Source of the DNA: CAYLXP01 sp964387425
GTDB lineage: Bacteria; Verrucomicrobiota; Kiritimatiellia; UBA8416
Direction: 5' to 3'
DNA length: 64,000 bases
NCBI GenBank assembly: GCA_964387425.1
Contig: CAYLXP010000005.1
Coordinates: forward strand, 1-64,000
How positions within the stretch are numbered: the first letter of the stretch is position 1; every line of letters begins with the position of its first letter. Of the stretch, positions 38,216 to 47,192 are shown one piece after another. The notes beneath the pieces were generated by a model, which was given only the letters and a program-made list of their open reading frames with translations, made no database searches and had not been told where the DNA came from. A program made the translations under genes and the position numbers.

Positions 38216-39537
38216 TTCAGCGATTCCAATCGGGCATCAACTTCAACCAGTTTCTTGCGCGCTTCAATGTGGCGTGCATCTTCACGATCGGGGATCAATT
38301 CCATCAGGATGCGCAGCTCTGCGGCCGCCGTGGCCCATTCGCGCAGGCGGATGGCGCGCTCGGCCTGGAAATTCTGTTCCTCATAGCGCTTGGTCAAGTC
38401 TTCCTGGCAGGTGGTCCGCGAGGCGAGAATGTCGGGATAGAAATCGGGCTTTTCTTCGACGGTTTCAAGATACCACTCGGATTCATCGAAGCTCTTGATG
38501 GCAGCGGACAGGTTGCCGAGGGCAACGAGGCGCTCGGCGTAGAGCTTCTTGCCGAGCAGGTAGGCGTCGTTGGACATGGCAAGCAGCTTCTCGGTGGAGA
38601 ACTGGATCGCCCAGAGCCCAAGTTCGACGCGACCGAAGTCCTCGAGCTTCTGTCGGACGACCGTGAAGACATCGGGTTCAACACGGTTGAGGACACGCGT
38701 CTGCTGCGTGTCCAAGCCAATGGTCATGGAGATGGTGCGCTGTTCCAGGGCCTTGGGGTTCACGCCCTTGTACTCCGGCTCAAGGTCAAAGAAACCGGAT
38801 TCGCCCAGGTCTTCCGTCAGCCCCTCGATCAGTTCCTCACTGACTTCTTTGCTCTCGCGGACGGTGCGATTATTCTGCAGGTCATCGATCGCAATGGAGA
38901 GTACGCGTTCCGGGGAGATCGTGAGGTGATAGTGGAAGATGTTCTCGTCGGAGGCTTCAACTTTCTCATAGTCGACGCTGAGTGTGAGGTCCACCTTCGG
39001 TGGCGCGACGGGAACCGGTGGCGGTGGCGGGGGAGTCCGGTTCATCGCTTTGTGCATGAAGATGCCGATCGTTGCGGCCACCACGATGATAAGCACGGTG
39101 ATGAGCGGACCGAGACCAATCCGGCGTTGCGCCCTTGCCGGCGCATGGCTGTCCCTGCTGAGTCCGAGGTCAACGGGGGCAACGGTGCGTGTTGCCGGCG
39201 CCTCCGGCGCCGCCGCCGGGGGGGGCGCGGCCATTCCACGCCCGTCCTGCGTTATTTGCAGAACCGTATCGCCGATCGTGATGCGATCTCCGCAGCGCAG
39301 GGGGGACTCGAACGTAGGTTCGCCGTTGAGAAGCGTTTCGTTGGCGCTGCCGAGGTCGGTAATCCAGAGCCCGTCTTCCTTGAAGAAGAGCCGGCAGTGG
39401 TGTCGGGAAAGCATGGGATCCACGAGGACGATGTCGTTCTTTGACGAGCGTCCGACGCGGGCACCTTCGGCAGGAACGGTGAAAGTCTTGCCGGTGTCCT
39501 CTCCCTGCTCGACCAGTATGTGAGTATTCTCGCTCAT
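38212..39537 (-). CDS. FHA-domain membrane protein
   Basis: 441 residues. N-terminal FHA phosphothreonine-binding domain (ARVGRSSKNDIVLVDPMLSRHHC then GSANETLLNGE, with GRS, SRHH and N residues of the binding site), Pro/Ala linker, one membrane helix (LGPLITVLIIVVAATIGIFM, near residue 165), and a large C-terminal extracytoplasmic part. This suits signal transfer from Ser/Thr phosphorylation to the envelope. MSENTHIL is the only plausible start; it has no Shine-Dalgarno, and the nearest promoter would give a leader of only a few bases. Operon with the PEGA gene. Confidence 0.88.
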   Translation of the reverse strand: MSENTHILVEQGEDTGKTFTVPAEGARVGRSSKNDIVLVDPMLSRHHCRLFFKEDGLWITDLGSANETLLNGEPTFESPLRCGDRITIGDTVLQITQDGRGMAAPPPAAAPEAPATRTVAPVDLGLSRDSHAPARAQRRIGLGPLITVLIIVVAATIGIFMHKAMNRTPPPPPPVPVAPPKVDLTLSVDYEKVEASDENIFHYHLTISPERVLSIAIDDLQNNRTVRESKEVSEELIEGLTEDLGESGFFDLEPEYKGVNPKALEQRTISMTIGLDTQQTRVLNRVEPDVFTVVRQKLEDFGRVELGLWAIQFSTEKLLAMSNDAYLLGKKLYAERLVALGNLSAAIKSFDESEWYLETVEEKPDFYPDILASRTTCQEDLTKRYEEQNFQAERAIRLREWATAAAELRILMELIPDREDARHIEARKKLVEVDARLESLK

Positions 39538-39549
39538 ACGCGTTAAGTA

Positions 39550-39578
39550 TACATAGCAGATGGTACACGCCGCTGCAA
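39550..39578 (-). promoter_or_regulatory. Possible promoter of the FHA-PEGA operon
   Basis: On the minus strand TTGCAG - 17 bases - TATGTA. Transcription would start about six bases before the ATG at 39537, implying a leaderless message. Confidence 0.45.
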
Positions 39579-39906
39579 GTCGAGGCAATTGCGCTGTTCG
39601 CAAAGAGTTGATGGTTAGCGTGTTGCAGGAACGGAAAATGAGCGCTTACCCCACGTCAGGAGGCGTTAGGCGCTAGGCTTTAGTAGCTAGGTTGGGAAAT
39701 AGAGACCTAGCTACTAGCACCTAATCACTGCTCTTTGCGCTGGGGTACAGCGCAAAGAGCCAAAAGTCACAGCGAGTTTTCCGCGTTCTTGGTGGGGACG
39801 GGCGGACGTGGTGTAGACTGAGGAAGGGGATCTGCTGACCATGAGTTAGTGCCGTCGGTGGGTTGTGTGGTGTTCTTTGAATTGGAGAGATGCCGAGACA
39901 GCAACG
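39579..39906. other. Non-coding spacer with small inverted repeat
   Basis: No gene is seen. TAGTAGCTAGGT (39681-39692) and ACCTAGCTACTA (39705-39716) form a 12-base inverted repeat with a 12-base loop, again GTAG-containing. The rest shows no clear structure. Further repeats follow at 39907-40136. Confidence 0.5.
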
Positions 39907-40058
39907 GTAGGGCTGACCGTCCCGGTCGGCCGGGATCAACGCATGAGATCGTCTCTTCTCTCTAGGCTGCCGAGCCACTGACGTTCAGGATTCGGCAACC
40001 GTCGGTGATCATCCTGAGTCCAGTTCGTATCCCGGTCGGGCCTGAGGCCCAACCCTAC
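39907..40058. repeat. GTAG palindrome pair of the RAYT-linked family
   Basis: GTAGGGCTGACCGTCCCGGT then CGGCCGGGATCAACG at the left; CCCGGTCGGGCC-TGA-GGCCCAACCCTACC at the right, ending in CTAC. These are the same two units as in the repeats at 55608-55735 and 56293-56420, but spaced further apart and more diverged. Confidence 0.65.
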
Positions 40059-40073
40059 CAATAAGGAGTCTGG

Positions 40074-40136
40074 ACAAACCGAAGCCGCAGAAGCTTCGGT
40101 GCTCTGCTGCCGGCACCCCGGTCTTACACGGTTTGT
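40074..40136. terminator. Long imperfect hairpin after the 783-residue periplasmic protein gene
   Basis: ACAAACCG and CGGTTTGT pair across about 45 bases that contain CCGAAGC-N7-GCTTCGG and smaller palindromes. It lies four bases after the stop codon of the minus-strand gene, so it may terminate that operon; no T-run is present. Confidence 0.4.
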
Positions 40137-40139
40137 TGT

Positions 40140-42491
40140 TCAAGGAGCGAGGTCGGTGGCCGCCTCGGAGGCGGCGCTCCAGTCGAGCTCGGGGAGTTGT
40201 ACGCCTGAGGTTGCGGCGTGGTCGGCTAGGAGTTCGGCAAGTCGTTCGCGTACGCGGACCATTGTGCGATACCGTACGAGTCGGCTCTGGGCCAGCACGA
40301 CGACCTCAACGGGATCGTGGCGTTTTGGCCCCAATCCCAGGAAGCCCCTGCGTGGACGTTTCAACCCCAGGGCTCGAACAAGCGTCTCCGGGTCCATGCC
40401 GCTGACGATGGCTTCGATGGCCGTGTCATCAGTACCCGGTTCAAAACGGATGGAGCGTTGCTGGTCCAGCTCTCCGTAGGAGACGACCAACTCGCACGTC
40501 TTCTCATCGACGTCGCGCAAAGCGATGCCAACGGCTGCACGCCGGGCAAAGGCGAGAGCTTCCTCCTGCTCCGAGACGCCGGATTCACCGGAGGCATCCG
40601 AGGCAGCCTCTTCTTCCTCTTCCGGTATCTCGGCCTGCTTCTCGCGAAGGTCGGTGGGGAGTTGCTCCGTCTCAACCTCCTGGGTTGCATCGAGCGTCTG
40701 CTCCGTGGTCATGATCTGCGCCTCGACCTCCTGCTTCAGACTCTCGTAGTGCTGGCGAAGAACTCTCTCCAGCTCGGATGCGTTTGACGGGAAGAGGCTG
40801 GCATAGACCAGGTCGCGCTTCTTCAGAAAGGCCGCATAGCGGCTGTCGACCTCTGTCCGCCATGTCTTCCTGAGCTCGGCCAACGGCACGCCCGCTTCGA
40901 TAGACTGCTTAAGATCGCCTTTCCACTTGTTGGCCAGCTGGAGAATCAGGGACTTCTGCTTAGCATGGGCTTCAGCGGCAGGCGCCACGAGGGCGTTGAT
41001 TCGCTCCAAGAGCTGGTCTTCAGTCTCACTCAGAATGGGGCCGTCCGGCAGGTGCGTCGCTCCCAATCCTTGCCGGTTCACCACGAAGGTGTGGGCTTTC
41101 TCCAGCGAGTCAAAAGGATGCAGCGTTTCTGTAGCCGAGAGCCAGTCCACGATCCTGTCCTCGAGGCGTTCTATATCGCTCAGTTCCAGCAGAAGCGGGG
41201 CTGACTGCTCAGATGCAATCCGGTCGCGGATCCGGTCGGCGCGCTCCGCCAGGCACGTTTCCAGCATCTTCTCAAATGCGCTGCGGCAAGCTCCATCCTT
41301 GGAGAGATGCATGACCAGGCGCGACTGAAGCGCCTCGCGATTGGCCCCCGTGATGTTGCGCGCAGCAAGATACGCCGTGGCCAGTTGCTCGCGCGCACCA
41401 TCGCGGAAAGCATCCCGCAGTGCGGCCAGGCTCTTGGCACGATCACGATGTAGTCCGATGTCTGCGCGCAGCGCGGCCTCGAGATCGCTCTCTTTCGGCC
41501 AGTCACATCCTGTCTCCCTGGTGAAGGCGGCCAACGCCGATCTCTCCAGCGCCTTGGCCTTCTCCTGTGCGAACAGATCGACGCGTGTGAAAACACCGTA
41601 GACTCGAACGGCTTCATCCCGGTTGGGGCGCTTGCGGCGTTTCTCGGTTTCCTGGCGGGCGGCGTCTGTGAGCCCGGGTGTGATGCGCTCGGAAGAGACT
41701 GGGGTCGCGGCCTCGGGCAGGCGGGCTGCAGTTTCCACGGCCTTGATCTGCGCTTCGTATTGGTCTCCGAGTCCACCCAGCACCTGTAGAGCCAGCTGAC
41801 GCAGACGCGTAGTGACTTCATCAAAGAGAGGCAGCTTGTCCAGTCCCAGCTCGCGCTGAAGCGTTGGTTCAAGCTTCAAAATATCGCTGCGCTTCAATGC
41901 ACTTCCCGGCTTTAGCTTGCCCTCTGTTGCCAGATCTTCCAGCAGCGCGTCGGCACGTTCTTGTGTGGGATAGCCGACCCGCAGCGACGTTTCTCGCAGT
42001 TGCCGCTCAACGGCTCGTTTCCGAGCCCGTCTGTAGACCGGATCAGAATGACGCTCTACGATCTGCCGGACCGAGGTCTTGTAGAAGGTGTCGGGGGGCG
42101 TGCCCAGTGCGTTAAAGAGGGCGTCGCGTGTTACCGGGAGGGGGGAGTGTCCTCTTGCCGTCGTCAGCGCCTCCTCTTCGAGAGCCGCCAACGAGCGCTG
42201 GGCGCTCTCGCTGACGAGCGCGCGGCACAGGTTGGCGCTCTGCTTCGGGGCGGCATGGTTGGCGGGAGCCCCGAGCATGGCATCGTGCAGCTCGTCCTCC
42301 ATGAGGATGGAGGATTTGCCTTCGGCATCTTCAACCAGTCCATCCCGTCCCTCCGCCAGGGCCTCGGCCGCACTCCGCAGCGCCAGGATCTGCTTGGCCC
42401 GGTCTTTGGGGGAACTCTCCGCGCTATGGGAGTGTGTCGCGATTGTAGTTAGCGAGATTGCCAGGATTGCGAGCATCGATCGTGGGGTCAT
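40140..42491 (-). CDS. Large periplasmic helical protein of unknown function (third gene of ExbB/ExbD-like operon)
   Basis: 783 residues. Signal peptide MTPRSMLAILAISLTTIATH with cleavage probably after HSA. The rest is rich in Glu, Arg, Ala and Leu and looks almost wholly alpha-helical, with long coiled-coil stretches. An acidic low-complexity segment (EEEEEAASDASGESG, near residue 624) precedes a C-terminal beta/alpha part (CELVVSYGELDQQRSIRF then helical VRVRERLAELLADH). No family is recognised. Its ATG overlaps the stop of the ExbD-like gene, so it is very likely the periplasmic effector of that motor (inference). Confidence 0.75.
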   Translation of the reverse strand: MTPRSMLAILAISLTTIATHSHSAESSPKDRAKQILALRSAAEALAEGRDGLVEDAEGKSSILMEDELHDAMLGAPANHAAPKQSANLCRALVSESAQRSLAALEEEALTTARGHSPLPVTRDALFNALGTPPDTFYKTSVRQIVERHSDPVYRRARKRAVERQLRETSLRVGYPTQERADALLEDLATEGKLKPGSALKRSDILKLEPTLQRELGLDKLPLFDEVTTRLRQLALQVLGGLGDQYEAQIKAVETAARLPEAATPVSSERITPGLTDAARQETEKRRKRPNRDEAVRVYGVFTRVDLFAQEKAKALERSALAAFTRETGCDWPKESDLEAALRADIGLHRDRAKSLAALRDAFRDGAREQLATAYLAARNITGANREALQSRLVMHLSKDGACRSAFEKMLETCLAERADRIRDRIASEQSAPLLLELSDIERLEDRIVDWLSATETLHPFDSLEKAHTFVVNRQGLGATHLPDGPILSETEDQLLERINALVAPAAEAHAKQKSLILQLANKWKGDLKQSIEAGVPLAELRKTWRTEVDSRYAAFLKKRDLVYASLFPSNASELERVLRQHYESLKQEVEAQIMTTEQTLDATQEVETEQLPTDLREKQAEIPEEEEEAASDASGESGVSEQEEALAFARRAAVGIALRDVDEKTCELVVSYGELDQQRSIRFEPGTDDTAIEAIVSGMDPETLVRALGLKRPRRGFLGLGPKRHDPVEVVVLAQSRLVRYRTMVRVRERLAELLADHAATSGVQLPELDWSAASEAATDLAP

Positions 42492-43225
42492 TGCGAGTCC
42501 TCCCCCTGGTTGCCGCTACCATACTCATTGCGAACGGACGGCAATAGCTGCACGCCGCGTGATTCCAGTTCGCCGCTGACCTGGACCATCTGCGTGGCCA
42601 GGTCCCTGTTCAGATGTTCATCGCCGGGGGGTAGCTCCGCCACACAGCGTCCGATGACACCCCATTGCAGATCCTCCACGTGCGTCTTCCACTGTCGGCA
42701 GCGTTGCTGAATGTGGCCGAGGGCGAATTCCAGGCGCTCTCCATCGAGTTCCATTTCGGGGTAGTGCTCGACGAGCTCCCGGTAGGAGAGCACAACGTCG
42801 CCCTCGCCGCCTTCCGGCACATACGTCAGTGCCTGCTCCAACAGGTTCGAGCTTAGTGCCGAGACGTCGGCGAGCGGTTGTGTATTGGAGCAGAGGTGCG
42901 CGAAGCGCTGGTCCTGCGGCCACGCGCCGTTCCACTGTACACGATCCAATGACGGAAACTCCTGGATTGCGGCATCCTGTTCCCATGCTCCTGTCACGGC
43001 ATCGATTCGCATCAGGAGGTACTGCTTCCATAGATCCATCACACTCGGGCCCTGCTGGCTGGATGCCATCAGGAGACGTGTGGCGATGGCCAGGATCAGC
43101 ACGAGGGGGAGGGATATCTGGACGAGCACATCATTGGGGCTGAGCGCGAAGACCTTCTCCGGTCGCCCCTTTGCCAGCTCCTGGATGCGCTTGATGGCCT
43201 TGCGTTCTTGAGTTGGATTAGTCAT
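42488..43225 (-). CDS. ExbD/TolR/MotB-like single-span protein
   Basis: 245 residues. A cytoplasmic N-tail, then FALSPNDVLVQISLPLVLIL, one membrane helix with Asp32 at its cytoplasmic edge. This resembles the PLIDVMLVLLIIF helix of ExbD/TolR, whose single Asp carries protons. The periplasmic part (about 190 residues) has no recognised OmpA/peptidoglycan domain. The start at 43225 is chosen for GAGGAG upstream and an 8-base overlap with the ExbB-like gene; an ATG at 43246 lacks a ribosome site. Assignment rests on the helix pattern and gene partner. Confidence 0.7.
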   Translation of the reverse strand: MTNPTQERKAIKRIQELAKGRPEKVFALSPNDVLVQISLPLVLILAIATRLLMASSQQGPSVMDLWKQYLLMRIDAVTGAWEQDAAIQEFPSLDRVQWNGAWPQDQRFAHLCSNTQPLADVSALSSNLLEQALTYVPEGGEGDVVLSYRELVEHYPEMELDGERLEFALGHIQQRCRQWKTHVEDLQWGVIGRCVAELPPGDEHLNRDLATQMVQVSGELESRGVQLLPSVRNEYGSGNQGEDSQ

Positions 43226-44300
43226 GGGATGCGCGCTCCTCGGCAAACGTGGAGAAAGCCTTGCGTAGCCGCGACCGTTCCTGCTTCTGCTGCCGGTTTC
43301 CTTCGCGGGCGGTTTCCCCGAGATCCTTGAGGGCTCCGATCATGACCGACTGGCCCGCCAGCTGCTCGCCGATGGCCGCCTGGACGCGGTCACCGGCGCC
43401 AACAATCGCGGTGTTCAGCGTGTTGGTATGCGCAGCTTGCTCCGTACGCAGTCCGGAGAGTTGCGTCAGGGCGTGCTCCAGCTTCTGGTCGACTCCCTCA
43501 ACGGATGTCAGCCCTTCGGCACAGCGCTCCAGCGCCGTGCACATCCTGTTGACACCCTCGACAAGTTCGGCGTTCTGGGTCTCCAGGCGCTCGAGCTGCT
43601 GTGCGACCCGCTCCAGGGGGACCGGCTCAAGGCTGCGGGTGACTTCGCGAACTGTGCGGTCCATCCGGCCAAGTCCCTCGCAGAGCCGGTCGACGGTTGC
43701 TTCGAGGTCCTCGGGGAGTTCCTCGGCGATGTCGAGCGGTAGGCTCACGCAGAATAGCCACGCGAGCGGGCGGGCGGCGATGAAGGCGCCAATCAGGCCA
43801 ACCAGGGAGCTCAAGACGGCGGTTGCGGTTCCGGACAAGAGGCGCTGTACTGAGTCCTGCACGGCTTCGCCCTTGAGTCCGGTGGAAGCGAGCGCCTCGA
43901 CACCGCTGCTTTGGAGCCCGATCAGTAGCCCGTAGAGTGTTCCCGTTAGCCCCAGCATAATGAGGAAGAAGGCAAAGTGCGGTGGGTAGGGACGCCAGAT
44001 CAATTCCTCGTCCACGTTGGCCCAATGGCGCCCAAGCGCACGGAATCCCTGTATGGCGGGAAACACGAACATCAAGAACGGCACAAGTGTCGACACGGTG
44101 CTCAGGTCTGCGGCGCACCGCAGTCCAAGGCTGTAGATGTTCGCCGGCAGAAAACGCGGGAGGAATGAGACGTCCGCAAAGAAGAGGCGGATGGCTTCCT
44201 CCACGTTGACGACCCAGAGCAGCAGAAAGAACAGCGACAGTGCGGTGCAGATGGTGCTGATGACAGCCAGCAGCAGAGGGAAACGTCGTTTCTCCATCAT
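43218..44300 (-). CDS. ExbB/TolQ/MotA-like channel protein with long coiled-coil tail
   Basis: 360 residues. Membrane helices near 9-32, 50-80, 105-128 (FFLIMLGLTGTLYGLLIGLQ) and 148-180 (LSGTATAVLSSLVGLIGAFIA); the last two carry the conserved pattern of the MotA/TolQ/ExbB proton-channel domain. Residues 190-360 form a cytoplasmic helical tail with heptads (VAQQLERLETQNAELVEGVN). Long tails are known in ZorA of Zorya defence, but no OmpA-type ZorB nor ZorC/D is present. The ATG at 44300 has GAAGGG seven bases before it. First gene of a three-gene operon with overlapping ends. Confidence 0.82.
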   Translation of the reverse strand: MMEKRRFPLLLAVISTICTALSLFFLLLWVVNVEEAIRLFFADVSFLPRFLPANIYSLGLRCAADLSTVSTLVPFLMFVFPAIQGFRALGRHWANVDEELIWRPYPPHFAFFLIMLGLTGTLYGLLIGLQSSGVEALASTGLKGEAVQDSVQRLLSGTATAVLSSLVGLIGAFIAARPLAWLFCVSLPLDIAEELPEDLEATVDRLCEGLGRMDRTVREVTRSLEPVPLERVAQQLERLETQNAELVEGVNRMCTALERCAEGLTSVEGVDQKLEHALTQLSGLRTEQAAHTNTLNTAIVGAGDRVQAAIGEQLAGQSVMIGALKDLGETAREGNRQQKQERSRLRKAFSTFAEERASHD

Positions 44301-44368
44301 GGTTTCACCCTTCAGTGATTCCACCGCGTGGCCATGCAGGCTACGCAGCAGTTGTTAAGCAATGCCAG

Positions 44369-44398
44369 AGCATAGCTCACTGAACCACGTGCGAACAA
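44369..44398 (-). promoter_or_regulatory. Possible promoter of the ExbB/ExbD-like operon
   Basis: On the minus strand TTGTTC - 18 bases - TATGCT, giving a leader of about 60 bases to the ATG at 44300. Confidence 0.45.
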
Positions 44399-44412
44399 TC
44401 TTTTCAGGCGAT

Positions 44413-44440
44413 TTGACGCCGCGGGATGGATTGCTACGAG
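44413..44440 (+). promoter_or_regulatory. Possible promoter of the VTC-DUF4956-HlyD-TolC operon
   Basis: TTGACG - 16 bases - TACGAG. The -35 elements of this and the opposite promoter are only 14 bases apart, back to back, so one regulator could control both operons. The -10 is weak. Confidence 0.35.
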
Positions 44441-44500
44441 CCAGTTCGGATTCTGCGACGGGCAACGCAGAACGCCGGCTGCATGTAGGGTTTGATTGTA

Positions 44501-45340
44501 ATGGCTTTGTTAGGGTACAGTTTCGAGATTATGAGGCGCAATATCTCGGTTGATATTCAGCTTGAGCGGCATGAAGCGAAATATGTCGTGCCATACGACG
44601 TGGCGCGGAAGGCCGTTGAGTTTGCTGCTCCATTTTGCACGCCTGATCCGCACGGCAGCGGGACACCGGCTGAATATGTGATTACGACGCTACAGCTTGA
44701 TAATCACGCCTTGAGTCTGCATCGAGCCAAGGAGTGGGAGGCCTATGACCGCTTCAAGCTGAGAGTCAGGACATATGGAGATCCCGTGGGCAATGCCCCG
44801 GTGTTCATGGAGGTGAAGCAGAAAACCGGCGCCAACATCGTAAAGAGCCGCTGCCGCGTCCCGTTTGAGATATGGGGTGAGGATCTCATCCGGAATCCCG
44901 AGCAGATCATGGGAGAGTTTGATTCGGAGGCCGAGCGTGACGGTTTTCTCAAGTTCGTCAGGCTGACCCGTGAGATTGGGGCGGAGCCTTTCGCGCTGGT
45001 CAGGTACACGCGCGAGTCATATTTTGGCTGGAACGATCACTATGCACGCATTAGTGTGGACCGGCGTTTGCTGTATCAGCCGACACGCTCGTGGGATGAC
45101 TGGGGGCGCAGCGGAAAGTGGCGTGCGATGGATACGACGACGGCGCAGGGCAAGGGCTTTCCGTATTCCGGCGTTGTCCTCGAGTTGAAAACGCTGGGTG
45201 ATGCGCCGCTCTGGATGATTGAGCTTGTGGAGTATCTTGGTCTTGAGCGAATGGGGAACTGCAAGTACTCAACAGCAGTGTGGCAGGAGCTGATGTTCCG
45301 GGGCGATGCTGATCGCCTGGATCGGTTTCAGGGAATATAG
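44501..45340 (+). CDS. VTC-domain protein (polyphosphate polymerase-like)
   Basis: About 279 residues. The VTC domain forms a tunnel in which polyphosphate is built from ATP. Visible features: ERHEAKYVVPYDVARK at the start, YVITTLQLDN, alternating basic strands (DRFKLRVRTYGD, FMEVKQKTGANIVKSRCRVPF), VRYTRESYFG, RISVDRRLLY and VVLELKTLGDAPLWMIELVEYLGL, plus the terminal KYSTAVWQEL. The basic residues and the Glu/Lys pairs needed by the fold are there. No signal peptide or anchor, so cytosolic face. Start either ATG 44501 or ATG 44531. Eleven bases before the DUF4956 gene. Confidence 0.85.
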   Translation: MALLGYSFEIMRRNISVDIQLERHEAKYVVPYDVARKAVEFAAPFCTPDPHGSGTPAEYVITTLQLDNHALSLHRAKEWEAYDRFKLRVRTYGDPVGNAPVFMEVKQKTGANIVKSRCRVPFEIWGEDLIRNPEQIMGEFDSEAERDGFLKFVRLTREIGAEPFALVRYTRESYFGWNDHYARISVDRRLLYQPTRSWDDWGRSGKWRAMDTTTAQGKGFPYSGVVLELKTLGDAPLWMIELVEYLGLERMGNCKYSTAVWQELMFRGDADRLDRFQGI

Positions 45341-45351
45341 GGAGTATAAGG

Positions 45352-46035
45352 ATGGAAGAGTTTGTTAGTGCGCTTGGTGCTGCCCGCATGCTCAATGCCG
45401 AGCAGATCATCTGCTCGCTGCTGATGAGTTTCGTGCTCTGTTCGATCTATGCGTTCATCTATCGGATCACGTTCCAGGGGCTGTCCTACTCCCGGGGATT
45501 CATCCATGCCATGATCCTGGGCGGCATGATAGTGGCCATGATGATTATGGCGATCGGCAACAACCTGGCCCGGGGCCTGGGCATCCTCGGTACACTGGCC
45601 ATTGTCCGTTTCCGGACGCCGATCCGGGATTCGCGCGACATGGTCTTCCTTTTCGTATGTCTCGGCACGGGCATAGCCTGCGGGGCGGGGACATACGAGG
45701 TGGCCGTGATTGGGACCGTGATGATCTGCCTGGTCGCGTTGCTCCTCAACTACTCCCCCTATGCGTCACGCCGAAACTACGAGGGACTCCTGACATTCGT
45801 GGTGCCTGCCGAGGCGGGCGCCGACCGGGAGATTACCGACGTGATGCAGCTATGCTGTGCCGCGTTCCACATGATCGCCATGCGCGAGGCCGTGCAGGGG
45901 GATGCGGTGGAGTACTCCTACCAGGTGCGGTTGCTGGATCCTTCCTATCAGCAGGAGTTGATTGAGAAGCTGGCCGCCATCGAGGGTGTTGAAAACGCGC
46001 AGCTGATGATGCAGCGGACAACGGTGGAGCTGTAG
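45352..46035 (+). CDS. DUF4956 membrane protein
   Basis: 227 residues. Four membrane helices in the first 135 residues (ICSLLMSFVLCSIYAFIY; GFIHAMILGGMIVAMMIMAIG; MVFLFVCLGTGIACG; VAVIGTVMICLVALLL) with the family signature LGTLAIVRFRTPIRDSRDMVFLF between them, then a cytosolic 90-residue domain. DUF4956 genes are commonly found next to VTC genes, as here. A role as the membrane partner of the polymerase is likely but unproven. The stop is one base before the next ATG. Confidence 0.9.
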   Translation: MEEFVSALGAARMLNAEQIICSLLMSFVLCSIYAFIYRITFQGLSYSRGFIHAMILGGMIVAMMIMAIGNNLARGLGILGTLAIVRFRTPIRDSRDMVFLFVCLGTGIACGAGTYEVAVIGTVMICLVALLLNYSPYASRRNYEGLLTFVVPAEAGADREITDVMQLCCAAFHMIAMREAVQGDAVEYSYQVRLLDPSYQQELIEKLAAIEGVENAQLMMQRTTVEL

Positions 46036-46036
46036 C

Positions 46037-47158
46037 ATGAGAAAATCCTATCAGCGTGCCAACATATCGAGACATCCGAGGGTCATCATGGCCCGCATAA
46101 AGCAGGGCTGGCCCGTTGTCATCTGGATCCTGGCTGCGGCGGGGGCCGCCTTTCTCTACTTCCATTCCGGCAACTTCACGAGCATGACCGGTGCCGTGGT
46201 TGCCGTTGTAGAGCCCGTTGCGCCATTGCAGACAGGGCGCCTGCTCTCCCTGGAGGTCGCCCTGGGAGACCGCGTCAAGGCGGGCGATACGATTGCTGTC
46301 ATGGATGCGTCGCTGCTGGATGCGCGCCTGTCGGTCGAGGAGGCCCGCATGATTGAGGCCGAGCAGACCGTATCTGGCTTTGAGCAGGGCATGATGCGCC
46401 TGGCGCTCGATGCCGACACGGCCCGGCATCGGGCCGAGCTTGAATTGCAGAACGTCAGAATGACGTACGAAGCGCAGCAGGCTGAACTGGCCGAGCTCAA
46501 ACGCGAACTGAAGCGCCGGGAGAGTCTGCTCGCGGCGGGGCTGGATGAAGCCAGCGCGGTGGCCGAGCTGCGACCGAGGATTGCCCAGCTCAGCAAGGAG
46601 ATCGAGCTGTTTCCTGCTGTTGAGGAGATTAGCCTTAAGCGCGTCGAAGGTGCGATTCGCCAGATGGACGCGTTGCGAGCGTCGCTGGAGATTGACGCCG
46701 ACGCGTCCGTACTGGAGTCCATCCGGGATCGGGCCGAAGCCCAACGGGGCGTTCTACGAGCGTCCATGGAAAGACGCCTGCTGGAGAAAGACACCTATGT
46801 GCTGAAAGCCCGGCGCGATGGAATCGTCTCGCGGATCTTTGCCATGCCCGGCGATGTCATTGGGGCGGGCGATGTGATCCTGCGGTTGGTGTCAGAGACG
46901 TCCGATTCCATCGAGGGGTTCCTGCCGGAACACTACATCGCGTCCCTCCACATCGGCCAGGAGGTTAGGATCGAACGCATTTCAGGGCAGGGGACCTTCA
47001 AGGCTGCCGTAACGGCGATCGCCCCCGAGATCCAAACCTTGCCGGGGCGTGTCAGCCCGATCCGAAACCAGCCCATCCGGGGACGTCGCGTTTTGCTTTC
47101 GATTGTTGGCGAGCATCCGCTTATTCCCGGTGAGACTGTAAGGGTGTTGGCGCGATGA
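46037..47158 (+). CDS. HlyD-family periplasmic adaptor
   Basis: 373 residues. One N-terminal membrane helix (VVIWILAAAGAAFLYF), a lipoyl half-motif (VAPLQTGRLLSLEVALGDRVKAGDTIAVMD), a long helical hairpin (residues about 95-245), the second lipoyl half (YVLKARRDGIVSRIFAMPGDVIGAGDVILRLV), and a beta-barrel end. Such adaptors join an inner-membrane transporter to a TolC-type channel. Here no ABC, RND or MFS pump is encoded beside it; the only inner-membrane candidate is the DUF4956 protein. The start has GGAG seven bases upstream. Confidence 0.9.
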   Translation: MRKSYQRANISRHPRVIMARIKQGWPVVIWILAAAGAAFLYFHSGNFTSMTGAVVAVVEPVAPLQTGRLLSLEVALGDRVKAGDTIAVMDASLLDARLSVEEARMIEAEQTVSGFEQGMMRLALDADTARHRAELELQNVRMTYEAQQAELAELKRELKRRESLLAAGLDEASAVAELRPRIAQLSKEIELFPAVEEISLKRVEGAIRQMDALRASLEIDADASVLESIRDRAEAQRGVLRASMERRLLEKDTYVLKARRDGIVSRIFAMPGDVIGAGDVILRLVSETSDSIEGFLPEHYIASLHIGQEVRIERISGQGTFKAAVTAIAPEIQTLPGRVSPIRNQPIRGRRVLLSIVGEHPLIPGETVRVLAR

Positions 47159-47192
47159 GGCAGGGCAATCGCATTTCGGGAGGCGCTGAATC

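Noticed and set aside
40140..44300. Zorya anti-phage system
   Set aside because: Only the tailed MotA/ExbB-like subunit is comparable; no OmpA-domain ZorB and no ZorC, ZorD or ZorE are present.
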